DNA of 64,000 nucleotides from Dehalococcoidia bacterium. GTDB lineage: Bacteria; Chloroflexota; Dehalococcoidia; SpSt-223. Location of the stretch: assembly GCA_025054935.1 (NCBI GenBank), contig JANWZD010000009.1, positions 1 through 64,000 of the forward strand, in the 5' to 3' direction. A model generated the notes under the pieces. That model did not search any database. It had not been told where the DNA came from and worked only from the letters and a program-made list of their open reading frames with translations. A program made the translations under genes and the position numbers. Position 1 is the stretch's first letter, and each line of letters starts with the position of its first letter. This document shows positions 16,183-23,852 of the stretch, in pieces.

Positions 16183-17655
16183 GCTGAGCGTTCCCCCTCC
16201 AAAAGTGAGCACTTGGCCCGGGCGGACAGGCACCCGGGTCATTCCCGCTTCGGCTGGCTCCGCATCGGGCAGAACGCCCTGCTGGCTCCGCAGCCGATCA
16301 TCAACCAGCAGCAGCCACCGCGTTTCGGGGGCGAGCGCAGTGCGCTGCGGCGCGGCGGCAAAGGGGTCGACCCAGAGGCTAGAGCGCCACTCCGGCAGGT
16401 AATACTGCAGGTGGCGGTAGCTGTCGTACGAGAGCAGGAGGATTGTTCCGTCGTTCGGCAGCGCCCGGATCGCGGCGATCTTCGCGGCGAGGAGGCGATC
16501 GCTTTCGCGGACCCCCTGCGCAGTGAGCAGCCGCGGATAAAAGAGAAAGATACCGGCGTTGAGGAGGGCGATGGCGGCGATCATCACGCCCGCAATGTCG
16601 CCGGCCCGCTGCCCGGCGATGCGGCACGCCAGCACGACAATCGCGTGGCTTGCGAGAAGCGCCAGCGCTGGCAGGAAGCTGAAAACGTAGCCCGGGTCAC
16701 CGATGTGGATGAAGACATAGAACAGAAAAAGAGGGGCGAGCCAGATCAGGAAGAACAGCCAGCGGCGGTCGGGCCGCGGTCGCCAGCGGAAGAGCGCGAG
16801 CGCTCCTGCGCCAAGCGGAATAACCATGGCATAGAGGGCATACCAGGTGTAGCTGACGAGGTCACGAAGGGTGGAAAGCAGCGCTGGAACGCCGCCGCGC
16901 GTCGAGGAATAGCGGTCGAGCACATCCCGGTCGGTATAAGCGTGAAGCACCGCGAGGTAGCTGCCAAGCCCGCCAGAAAGCGCAATCGTCGGAAGAAGCC
17001 ACCCGCCGACGAACACGCCTGTGAGCGCGACGGCGGCGAGGCCGCGCCGCCATCCCGCTCCCACAAGCCCTGTCAGCCAGAGCGGACCGAGAAGCAGGAG
17101 CAGGTCGGGGCGGAAGCCGGCTCCAACGCCGTAGGCGACTGCAAGGGGCAGCCACGCGCTGCGCTCTCCCTGCCAGGTCGTCCGATAGGCGCTCCACGCG
17201 ACCCACGCCGAGAAAACCGCGAGCGCAGGATAGGCGAGGGCAAGCCCGCCGTAGCTCCAGAACGTCACGCTTGTCAGCACGAATATCCCCCCGCCAAGAC
17301 CGGTCAACCGGTTGAAGACGGCTGCGCCGAGAAGGTAGGTAAGCGGCGGGGCGGCGGTGCTCAGCAGCAGGGTGACAGTGACCAGGGCAGCGTTCGCGTC
17401 GCCATTGAAGAGCGGCACCAGCAGGTGCCCGACCGCAACGTAGAGGAAATAGCCCGGCGGATGCGGATGGTGCTGCGTCACATCGTAGGCGCGAGTGGCG
17501 AGCGCGAAATTCGCCGAGTCCCAGTTGAAGAGCATCGTCGTCCGGAAGGGGAGCCGGCTCAGGAAGGTGGCGAGCGCTAGTGCTCCTGCAACGAGAGCAT
17601 CCCGGCGTTCAGGGCGGGACGGTGAGGACAAAAGCAGCCAAGAGGTCGGTTTCAT
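16174..17655 (-). CDS. GT39/ArnT-like multi-pass membrane glycosyltransferase
   Basis: A 493-residue protein with about ten to eleven hydrophobic segments. After the first segment, LPFRTTMLFNWDSANFALATRAYDV carries the acidic residue expected in the first external loop of dolichyl- or polyprenyl-phosphate-mannose-type glycosyltransferases, and QHHPHPPGYFLY resembles the GT39 PP-G motif. It probably transfers a sugar from a lipid carrier outside the membrane. ATG at 17655 lacks a strong ribosome site. It is divergent from the HNH gene, with a 48 bp shared region. Confidence 0.72.
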   Translation of the reverse strand: MKPTSWLLLSSPSRPERRDALVAGALALATFLSRLPFRTTMLFNWDSANFALATRAYDVTQHHPHPPGYFLYVAVGHLLVPLFNGDANAALVTVTLLLSTAAPPLTYLLGAAVFNRLTGLGGGIFVLTSVTFWSYGGLALAYPALAVFSAWVAWSAYRTTWQGERSAWLPLAVAYGVGAGFRPDLLLLLGPLWLTGLVGAGWRRGLAAVALTGVFVGGWLLPTIALSGGLGSYLAVLHAYTDRDVLDRYSSTRGGVPALLSTLRDLVSYTWYALYAMVIPLGAGALALFRWRPRPDRRWLFFLIWLAPLFLFYVFIHIGDPGYVFSFLPALALLASHAIVVLACRIAGQRAGDIAGVMIAAIALLNAGIFLFYPRLLTAQGVRESDRLLAAKIAAIRALPNDGTILLLSYDSYRHLQYYLPEWRSSLWVDPFAAAPQRTALAPETRWLLLVDDRLRSQQGVLPDAEPAEAGMTRVPVRPGQVLTFGGGTLSLE

Positions 17656-17673
17656 GACCCGAGACCCATCCCG

Positions 17674-17679
17674 TACAAT
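17674..17679 (+). promoter_or_regulatory. -10 box of HNH gene
   Basis: TACAAT, 24 bp before the start, with GGAGGGAGG between. A weak TTCATG lies 17 bp upstream as a possible -35. Confidence 0.35.
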
Positions 17680-17703
17680 CGTAGCGGAGGGAGGCTCCCG
17701 GCG

Positions 17704-18243
17704 ATGAAGGGCCGCGTTAACTCACCCGTTCTCGTGCTCAACCAGAACTACGAGCCGTTGAACGTGACGAGCGCTCGGCGCGCGATCGTGCTTCTGGACC
17801 GGGGCAAAGCCGAGGTGCTTGAGCACGGCGGGGGAGTGGTGCGATCGGCGCGCCACGTCCACCCGCTGCCATCCGTCATCCGTCTGATCTATCTCATTCG
17901 CCGCCCGCGCCCGCAAGTTCGGCTCTCGCGGCGAGAAGTGTTTCTGCGCGACAACTACACCTGTCAATACTGCGGGGTAAAGTCGCGCGACCTGACGCTC
18001 GACCATGTTCTGCCCCGTCAGCGCGGCGGCAAACATGTGTGGGAGAACTTGGTCAGCGCGTGTAAGGCCTGCAACCACCGGAAAGGCAACCGGACCCCCG
18101 AAGAAGCGCGGATGCAGCTGCGGCGCGAGCCGCGTCGGCCGAGCGCCAGCGCGTTCTACATCTTCGCAGCCTATCTGCACCAGCAGAATGGCTGGCACAA
18201 GTTTCTGCCGGTCGACGACTACCCGAACGAAGCGGCGTCCTGA
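17704..18243 (+). CDS. HNH endonuclease family protein
   Basis: A 179-residue protein. Residues 1-70 (VLVLNQNYEPLNVTSARRAI, LLDRGKAEVLE) are the N-terminal part common to stand-alone bacterial HNH proteins. The HNH domain (about 80-140) has CQYCG, LDHVLPRQRGG, ENLVSACKACNHRKGN: a four-Cys zinc site with the HNH catalytic residues intact. These widespread proteins are not usually linked to a restriction system and their target is unknown. ATG at 17704 follows GGAGGGAGG. No methylase or mobile-element genes are nearby. Confidence 0.88.
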   Translation: MKGRVNSPVLVLNQNYEPLNVTSARRAIVLLDRGKAEVLEHGGGVVRSARHVHPLPSVIRLIYLIRRPRPQVRLSRREVFLRDNYTCQYCGVKSRDLTLDHVLPRQRGGKHVWENLVSACKACNHRKGNRTPEEARMQLRREPRRPSASAFYIFAAYLHQQNGWHKFLPVDDYPNEAAS

Positions 18244-18671
18244 GCGGGCAGACCGAGCTGCGGCGCCGGCAGAGAGAGTGCGCTAAGCTGGTCGGGAGAA
18301 GCCGCTTCAATCGCGCGAAGCCACGCCGCAGTCTCGGCGCGGAGCTTTTCGAGGTCGATCTCGTGGCAGCGGGCGGGAAAGGGCGCGAGGTAGTCGAGGC
18401 CAGAGCGCAGTTTTGTCAGCGCGCCGTGGCGGTTGCCGCGGCGCAGGTGATAGAACCCGACGGCGATGTGGAGAAGCCCCTGGTAGACGCGGCGGACCGC
18501 TCCCCTCTCCTCGCGCCACAGCTCCTCTAAGGTCTCGTGGCAGGCGAAATAGTCACCAGAGTTGAACTGGCGAATGGCGCGTGCCAGCGCCGGCGGACCG
18601 GGCTGAGCGCAGGCCCTCCTCGCCGTGGCGAGCTCTGGCGCGCTGAGGGAGCGGAAGCGTTCCAATGACAC
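18219..18671 (-). CDS. DUF309 domain protein
   Basis: A 150-residue protein with the DUF309 signature: FNSGDYFACHETLEELWREE, then YQGLLHIAVGFYHLRRGN and GALTKLRSGLDYLAPFP. The paired His/Glu residues suggest a helical bundle; the function is unknown. GTG at 18671 (or TTG at 18665) is chosen because the family begins close to FRSLSAPEL; no ribosome site is seen, and a TACTAT box lies six bases before the GTG, so a leaderless start is possible. The 3' end overlaps the HNH gene by 25 bp. It is divergent from yqeY. Confidence 0.78.
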   Translation of the reverse strand: MSLERFRSLSAPELATARRACAQPGPPALARAIRQFNSGDYFACHETLEELWREERGAVRRVYQGLLHIAVGFYHLRRGNRHGALTKLRSGLDYLAPFPARCHEIDLEKLRAETAAWLRAIEAASPDQLSALSLPAPQLGLPAQDAASFG

Positions 18672-18676
18672 GTCAT
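18665..18676. promoter_or_regulatory. Dyad at divergent DUF309/yqeY start
   Basis: ATGAC-AC-GTCAT inverted repeat covering the DUF309 start codon and lying 32 bp before the yqeY start; a possible operator shared by both genes. Confidence 0.35.
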
Positions 18677-18707
18677 GATAGTACGAAGTCTCGGCAGGAG
18701 GAGGGAG

Positions 18708-19250
18708 ATGGCGCTCCGCGAGCGGCTGATGAATGACCTGAAAGAGGCGATGCGCAGCGGCGACCCGGTCCGGCGCGAAACCCTTCGCTTGTTGCTCGCC
18801 GCGATCCGAAAGGCGGAGCAAGCAGAGAAGGCGGCAGCCTACGAGCGACTTGCGGCGGGAAAGTCGCCGGAAGAAGTTGAGGCGGCCGACATCCGCATTG
18901 CTCCTATCGAGTTCGACGACGACGCGCTGATTGCCGTCATTCGTCGCGAGGTGAAGCAGCGGCAGGAGAGCATCGCTGCCTACCAGAAAGCAGGCCGGAG
19001 CGAGCTGGCGGCGCGTGAGGAGGCGGAACTGCGGATCTTGAGCGACTATCTTCCTCCCCAACTCGATCGCGCGGCGATCGCGACGGTCGTGCAGCGCATT
19101 ATCGATGAGGTCGGCGCTTCCGGGCCGGCGGATATGAAGCGGGTGATGCCGCGAGCGATGCAGGAGCTGCGCGGCAAAGCGGACGGGCGCGAGGTCAACG
19201 CTGTTGTCACGGAGCTGCTCGCTCAGCGCCGGCAGGAGCAGGCAAAGTAA
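18708..19250 (+). CDS. yqeY: GatB/YqeY domain protein
   Basis: A 180-residue protein: LRERLMNDLKEAMRSGDPVR, RRETLRLLLAAIRKAE, then REVKQRQESIAAYQKAGRSELAAREEAE and ILSDYLPPQL, the usual YqeY frame, with a C-terminal DMKRVMPRAMQELRGKADGREVN domain like the tail of GatB. The family is related to the tRNA-binding tail of the Glu-tRNA(Gln) amidotransferase B subunit, but its own role is not established. ATG at 18708 with AGGAGG six bases before is favoured over the earlier in-frame ATG at 18675, which lacks a ribosome site. Confidence 0.92.
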   Translation: MALRERLMNDLKEAMRSGDPVRRETLRLLLAAIRKAEQAEKAAAYERLAAGKSPEEVEAADIRIAPIEFDDDALIAVIRREVKQRQESIAAYQKAGRSELAAREEAELRILSDYLPPQLDRAAIATVVQRIIDEVGASGPADMKRVMPRAMQELRGKADGREVNAVVTELLAQRRQEQAK

Positions 19251-19277
19251 AACGCCCGGCTGCGCCGACCGGGCGTT
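19251..19277. terminator. Hairpin between convergent yqeY and ABC permease genes
   Basis: AACGCCCGG / CCGGGCGTT nine-base perfect stem with a nine-base loop, directly after the yqeY stop and 23 bp from the stop of the facing permease gene. There is no T-run; probably a bidirectional terminator. Confidence 0.5.
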
Positions 19278-19300
19278 GCGGAAGGAGAGGAAGACGGCGG

Positions 19301-20221
19301 TTAGAGCGTCGTTCGGGCGTCGAAGATGTCGCGCAGGCGGTCGCCGAGGACGTTGACGGCGAGCACGATGATGCCGATGGTGACGCCCGGGAAGATCGCG
19401 AGCCACCATGCGGTCTCCATGTACTCGCGGCCGTCAGACAGCATATTGCCCCACGACGGCGTCGGCAGCGGGACGCCAAGGCCGAGGAAGGAGAGCGAGC
19501 TTTCGGCGATGATGAGCGCGGCGACCGAGAAGCTCGAGAGAACGAGCAGCGTCGAGGCGACGTTGGGAAGCATGTGGCGGAACATGATGCGCATGTTCGA
19601 CGCGCCGATCGTCCGCGCTGCCTCGACGAATTCCTTCTCGCGCAAGCTGAGCACTTCGCCCCGCACGAAGCGGCCGTAGTTCGCCCAGCCGAAGACGCCG
19701 AGGACGATGATCAGCTTGTCGAGCCCTTGGCCGACCGCGGCGATGATCGCAATCGCGAGGACCAAGAACGGGAAGGCGCGCTGGGCGTCATTAATCCGCA
19801 TGATGATGTCATCGAGGCGGCCGCCGTAGTAGCCGGAGATGATGCCCAGCGTTGCCCCGAGGATGACCGAGATGATCGTCGCGAAGAACCCCACTTGGAG
19901 CGAGACCCGCGTACCGTAAATCAGGCGGGAGAGAATGTCGCGTCCCATCTGGTCGGTCCCGAGAATATAGCCGGGGATGCCTCCTTGCCAGACCGGCGGC
20001 TGGAGTCGTTTGATGATGTCGACCTTGATTGGGTCGTGCGGCGCGATCAACGGGGCGAAAATCGCGACCAGCGTGAAGAAGACGATAATAAACAGACTGA
20101 TCGTCGCCGGCGCGTGGGTGAAGATCCCGCGGCGCAAGCGATCCCAGAAGGTACGGACGCGCACGCGCTTGAATGCCGGCTGATCAATCGCCTGAGCCTG
20201 CGCTATCGTGTTAGTCGCCAT
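19301..20221 (-). CDS. Peptide/nickel-type ABC transporter permease (DppC/OppC-like)
   Basis: A 306-residue inner-membrane permease. After a first membrane segment (about 38-58), the typical FAPLIAPHDPIKVD, GTDQMGRDILSRLIYGTRVSL and the EAA loop (EFVEAARTIGASNMRIMFRHMLPN) are present, with five further membrane segments. ATG at 20221 has AAGGAGAGG before it. It is the second gene of a pair with the DppB-like gene (98 bp apart). The substrate-binding protein and ATPases that complete the importer are not in the window. Confidence 0.92.
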   Translation of the reverse strand: MATNTIAQAQAIDQPAFKRVRVRTFWDRLRRGIFTHAPATISLFIIVFFTLVAIFAPLIAPHDPIKVDIIKRLQPPVWQGGIPGYILGTDQMGRDILSRLIYGTRVSLQVGFFATIISVILGATLGIISGYYGGRLDDIIMRINDAQRAFPFLVLAIAIIAAVGQGLDKLIIVLGVFGWANYGRFVRGEVLSLREKEFVEAARTIGASNMRIMFRHMLPNVASTLLVLSSFSVAALIIAESSLSFLGLGVPLPTPSWGNMLSDGREYMETAWWLAIFPGVTIGIIVLAVNVLGDRLRDIFDARTTL

Positions 20222-20319
20222 CGGCCTCTCCTTCTTTCGAACTCGATCGCTCCCCTCGCCAGAGGAGAGCGGAGCGCAACTGCGGTTCGGCTAGAGAGAC
20301 ACTCTCCAGCCGAGAAGAG

Positions 20320-21264
20320 CTAGTCGTATTTGATGCGCGGGTCGATCCACTTGTACGCGATATCGACCAAGAGGAAGGCGAGAACGATCCAGATCGCGAC
20401 GATAAACACTATCGCCTGGACCACGTTGTAGTCGCGCGTGAACGTTGAGGTGACAAGCTGGCGACCGATCCCCGGCCACGCGAACAGGTTCTCGATGATA
20501 ACGGAGCCGCTGAGCAGAAACGCGATGTCAAGGCCGATCGCAGTCACGATCGGGATCATCGCATTCCGCAGCGCGTGGCGGATGACAACCATGCTGTTCG
20601 ACAGTCCCTTGGCGCGCGCGGTGCGGATATAGTCCATGCTCATCACGTCAAGCAGCGCTGAGCGCATCAGCCGCGCCAAGCGCGCCATCGGGAAGCCGGC
20701 AAGGCAGATGGCGGGCAGGATAAAGTGGGCCGGCGTTCCGTAGCCGAAGGGAGGTAAGATGCGTAACTGCACCGCGAAGATCAGCACGAGAATGATGCCG
20801 AGGAAGAAGGACGGCGTCGACTGTAAGATCAACGCCATCAGCATGAAGAAGACCGACGGCAGGCCGCGCGTCAGCGCCGAGAAGATGCCGAGCGGGATGC
20901 CGACCACCACTGCCAAAGCGAGGGAGACAACGGCGAGCTGAACAGTGTTCCCGAGATTGTCGAGGACAACTTGCATCGCCGGCCGGCGCGCGCGCAGCGA
21001 ATCCCCAAAGTCGAACCAGCGCCAGTTTCCGCGAGCATCAACCTTCGGGATCAGCAAATCGCGCCAGAACCGCGCATACTGAACGATGAGCGGGTCGTCG
21101 AAGCCAAGCTCGCGGCGCAGTTTCAGGCGGGTCTCGTTATCGATGTCCCCGTAGAGCACCGACACCGGGTCGCCCGAGGCGCGCATCAGGACGAAGAGGA
21201 GCGTCGACACCACAATAATGACGAAGACCAACTGGATCAGGCGGTTAACGATCAGCTTCGCCAT
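20320..21264 (-). CDS. Peptide/nickel-type ABC transporter permease (DppB/OppB-like)
   Basis: A 314-residue permease with the OppB frame: MAKLIVNRLIQLVFVIIVVS first membrane segment, DPVSVLYGDID, GDSLRARRPAMQVVLDNLGN, a YIRTARAKGLSNSMVVIRHAL EAA loop and the C-terminal NLFAWPGIGRQLV motif. It would pair with the downstream DppC-like protein to form the membrane pore of an importer for peptides, nickel or oligosaccharides; specificity cannot be judged. A promoter with an internal dyad lies about 70 bp upstream. Confidence 0.92.
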   Translation of the reverse strand: MAKLIVNRLIQLVFVIIVVSTLLFVLMRASGDPVSVLYGDIDNETRLKLRRELGFDDPLIVQYARFWRDLLIPKVDARGNWRWFDFGDSLRARRPAMQVVLDNLGNTVQLAVVSLALAVVVGIPLGIFSALTRGLPSVFFMLMALILQSTPSFFLGIILVLIFAVQLRILPPFGYGTPAHFILPAICLAGFPMARLARLMRSALLDVMSMDYIRTARAKGLSNSMVVIRHALRNAMIPIVTAIGLDIAFLLSGSVIIENLFAWPGIGRQLVTSTFTRDYNVVQAIVFIVAIWIVLAFLLVDIAYKWIDPRIKYD

Positions 21265-21331
21265 GAGCCTCTACCCCTATTCCGGCACGCGCGGCAACTC
21301 GCGACGGCCACCGGCGCGGAATGACTGGGAG

Positions 21332-21361
21332 ACTTTAGCATCAGGTAAACCTGCCGGTCAA
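21332..21361 (-). promoter_or_regulatory. Promoter and operator-like dyad for ABC permease pair
   Basis: TTGACC (21356-21361), 18 bp spacer, TAAAGT (21332-21337) on the minus strand. Inside the spacer is CAGGT-AA-ACCTG (21342-21353), a dyad well placed for a repressor. Confidence 0.5.
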
Positions 21362-21422
21362 CATTTCGGATACCGTACTGTTTCGTCCCGCTGCCCCGGG
21401 CCGGTTCCGCTCCGCCGCCGCC

Positions 21423-21758
21423 TTACCAGGGCACCGTCTCGTCGAGGCGGAGGAAGGACGGCTCCTGCCCAACCAGCCGCTGGACTGGCCGGCCGGCGCC
21501 AACGTGCTCATCGATGATGGCAGGAATGTCGTCCGCGGTCACGCCGCAGTACCACGTCTCGCCCGGAGAGACGAACACATTCGGGCCGAGGCGGCATTTC
21601 CCATGGCAGACCCCTGCAAGGCGAGAGACAGTTGCCTTCTCGCTGAGACCGCGCGCGGCAAGCGCTTGATAGAGAGCAACGCGCAGGCGTTCGCTCCCGC
21701 GCTCAGCGCAGCGCGGGCCGCCGCACACCCGAATGTGATAGCGAGTAGAACCGCTCAT
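21423..21758 (-). CDS. Thioredoxin-like [2Fe-2S] ferredoxin
   Basis: A 111-residue protein of the thioredoxin-like (2Fe-2S) ferredoxin family: HIRVCGGPRCAERGSERL near the start, VSRLAGVCHGKCRLGPNVFV in the middle, then TWYCGVTADDIPAIIDEHVGAGRPVQRLV. Cluster ligands are probably the Cys in VCGGPRC and CHGKC. It likely carries electrons for an unknown partner; no hydrogenase or nuo genes are adjacent. ATG at 21758 is chosen because the domain begins directly after it; the longer frame to 21947 adds sequence without family likeness and overlaps the divergent gene. Confidence 0.82.
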   Translation of the reverse strand: MSGSTRYHIRVCGGPRCAERGSERLRVALYQALAARGLSEKATVSRLAGVCHGKCRLGPNVFVSPGETWYCGVTADDIPAIIDEHVGAGRPVQRLVGQEPSFLRLDETVPW

Positions 21759-21867
21759 CCGCTCGCCGCATTCCGGAGCGTGACCCTGAAGAGGGCAGAG
21801 GCCACGCGAAACCGCTGTCCCGCGACCTTTTGAAAGAAGGGCGGGCAACCCGCTACGATCATAAAAG

Positions 21868-22872
21868 ATGAAGTCCCCTTCGCTCGTCGGCGACCTCCGG
21901 AGCGGGCTCATGGCGCTGACGCTGACGCTCTCTCCGGGCTGTGGCATCTCCCCCTCTGTTGGATTGGCCGGCGGATTGACCGGCGACGTTGTCTACATTA
22001 AGAACGATCAGCTGTACCTCTTTTCTCTCGACAGCCGCGAAGAGCGGCGGCTGGTCGAACTGCCGGCGGGAGCGATGGCGAAAGACCCGGTCTGGTCTCC
22101 GGATGGTCAGCGGGTCGTCTTCTCAATGTACCCGCCGCCGCAGCGCGGCGTTCCTCCCGGCACGGACCTCTATTCTGTGCGGCGGGACGGCAGCGATCTC
22201 CGCCTGCTGCGTCAGCACACGCTCGCGGGCGAGATGCTCGAGGCGCCGTTCTTTGCCCCGGATGGCAAGAGCTTGGTCTACAGCCGGGTCGCGCCAATCG
22301 TCATCAACGGCCAGTACCGCGGCGATATCATCGAACTGATCCGCCTCGACCTTGAGACGGGCAATGTCATCTCGCTGGTGCGAGACGCGGTCCAGCCTGC
22401 GCTCTCGCCGGATGGCACCTCCTTGGCGTATATCCGGCTGAACCCGCAGACGACCGGCCAAAGCCTGTGGGTGGCACGGGCAGACGGTTCATCGCCGAGG
22501 CAACTTGTGGCTGAAGATCAGTTCGTCGCGATGCACTCGCCGCGCATCTCGCCGGATGGCCGGGAGATCACGTTCGCTGGGGCTCCAATCCGGGCCATCC
22601 GCAGCGGGGGGTGGGGTGTCCCGCTCAGACCTGCTCGTCCCGCATTCCACGGCCCTCCGATGGATGTGTATAAAGTCCGCACCGATGGGGCAGCGCAGCA
22701 TCAGCTTGTCGTGAAGCTGCAGGAAGACGATCCGATCGCGTTGTGGTCAGCCGATGGTCAGCGGTTGCTTGTCATCGCCGGAAGGGCGCTCTATGCGGTG
22801 ACGCCCGATGGCCGCGACCTTACCCGGCTGCGCGAGCCCGGCGGCAGCGGAGGCGATTGGAGAGGCAGATGA
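21868..22872 (+). CDS. TolB-like beta-propeller (PD40) protein
   Basis: A 334-residue probable exported protein. It has four to five PD40 / TolB-type blades, each with the S-PDG core: PVWSPDGQRVVFS, PFFAPDGKSLVYSR, PALSPDGTSLAYIRL, PRISPDGREITFAG, ALWSADGQRLLVI. A short hydrophobic N-terminal stretch with LTLSPGC resembles a lipobox weakly. ATG at 21868 has no ribosome site but TACGAT stands eight bases before it; ATG at 21910 with GGAG upstream is the alternative. It starts a five-gene plus-strand run with a two-component system, so a sensory or envelope-monitoring role is possible. Confidence 0.78.
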   Translation: MKSPSLVGDLRSGLMALTLTLSPGCGISPSVGLAGGLTGDVVYIKNDQLYLFSLDSREERRLVELPAGAMAKDPVWSPDGQRVVFSMYPPPQRGVPPGTDLYSVRRDGSDLRLLRQHTLAGEMLEAPFFAPDGKSLVYSRVAPIVINGQYRGDIIELIRLDLETGNVISLVRDAVQPALSPDGTSLAYIRLNPQTTGQSLWVARADGSSPRQLVAEDQFVAMHSPRISPDGREITFAGAPIRAIRSGGWGVPLRPARPAFHGPPMDVYKVRTDGAAQHQLVVKLQEDDPIALWSADGQRLLVIAGRALYAVTPDGRDLTRLREPGGSGGDWRGR

Positions 22873-23171
22873 CGACCCAGCCGCCGACCAGAGCGAGCGA
22901 GCGCATTGCTCGCCGGAGAGAGCTGCGGCAAGCGCGGCTCCTCGAAGTCCAGCGACGGCGCGCCCAGCGCGCGCGCCTGCGCGTGGCCCTCGCGGTTGTT
23001 GTTCTCCTCCTGCTCGGGCTACTCGCCTGGTTTGGCATCGCCATGTTTGTGACGCCCGCAGCCGCGTTTGCGGGAGGGATGCCTTCTGAAGCAAGCGCGG
23101 TTGTCGCGCTCCTGAGCCGCGTCGAACTGGCAGTCGAAATAGGGAAGGAAACGTGGCGCGTATTCTCGTAG
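22869..23171 (+). CDS. Small single-pass membrane protein
   Basis: A 100-residue unrecognised protein. Residues 1-40 are very Arg-rich ([20 protein letters not shown]), followed by one strong membrane helix (about 43-65) and a short outer tail, so the basic end should be cytoplasmic. Its ATG overlaps the stop of the PD40 gene (ATGA), and its own end overlaps the response-regulator start by 19 bp. This tight nesting suggests it works with the two-component system, perhaps as an accessory to the kinase. Confidence 0.65.
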   Translation: MTTQPPTRASERIARRRELRQARLLEVQRRRAQRARLRVALAVVVLLLLGLLAWFGIAMFVTPAAAFAGGMPSEASAVVALLSRVELAVEIGKETWRVFS

Positions 23172-23851
23172 TCGATGACGAACCCTCGTTGGTCGACACT
23201 ATTCGGTACAACTTGAAACGGGAAGGGCATGAAGTGAGCGTCGCCTACGACGGCGTCGAAGCGTTGGAGGTCGCGCGTCGCTGGCGGCCCGACCTGATCG
23301 TCCTTGATGTCATGCTGCCCAAGCTGGATGGCTTCGAAGTTTGTCGGACCCTGCGGAGTGAAACCACATCCCCCATCCTAATGCTCACGGCCAAGGCGAG
23401 CGAAATCGACAAGGTGGTTGGGCTGGAGATCGGCGCCGACGACTATCTCGCCAAGCCGTTCAGTTTTCGCGAACTGATCGCGCGGGTCCGCGCGTCGCTG
23501 CGGCGAGTGCAGATGCTGCGCGCGGAGCCGCGTCCTCCAGAGCCGGTTGAGGAGCAGCTGACTGCAGGCGACCTCGTCGTCGATCTCGCTCGTCACGAAG
23601 TGACCCGCGCCGGGCGGCCGATAGCCCTCAAGCCGAAAGAGTTCGACTTGCTCGCGTACTTGATGCGCAATCGCGGCCGCGTTCTCACGCGCGACATTCT
23701 GCTTCAGAACCTCTGGGGCTACGAGTATGACGGCGGCACTCGGACCGTCGATGTCCACATCCGCGGGCTGCGCGAGAAGATCGAGAACGACCCGAGCCAT
23801 CCCGACCTGATCCAAACCGTGCGCGGCGTGGGGTACCGCTTCAAAGACTGA
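23153..23851 (+). CDS. OmpR/PhoB-family response regulator
   Basis: A 232-residue two-domain regulator. The receiver domain (1-120) has the acidic pair VVDDE, phospho-acceptor Asp in LIVLDVMLP (about 52), the Thr in LTAKAS and the Lys in AKPF. The C-terminal winged helix (about 135-232) has [20 protein letters not shown] and [24 protein letters not shown] at 23153 with AGGGAAGGAAAC before it matches the family start [10 protein letters not shown]. It forms a pair with the kinase that starts two bases after its stop. Confidence 0.95.
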   Translation: MARILVVDDEPSLVDTIRYNLKREGHEVSVAYDGVEALEVARRWRPDLIVLDVMLPKLDGFEVCRTLRSETTSPILMLTAKASEIDKVVGLEIGADDYLAKPFSFRELIARVRASLRRVQMLRAEPRPPEPVEEQLTAGDLVVDLARHEVTRAGRPIALKPKEFDLLAYLMRNRGRVLTRDILLQNLWGYEYDGGTRTVDVHIRGLREKIENDPSHPDLIQTVRGVGYRFKD

Positions 23852-23852
23852 G

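Noticed and set aside
17704-18243. Restriction or homing system around the HNH gene
   Set aside because: No methylase, intron or intein features adjoin it; stand-alone HNH proteins of this type are widespread.
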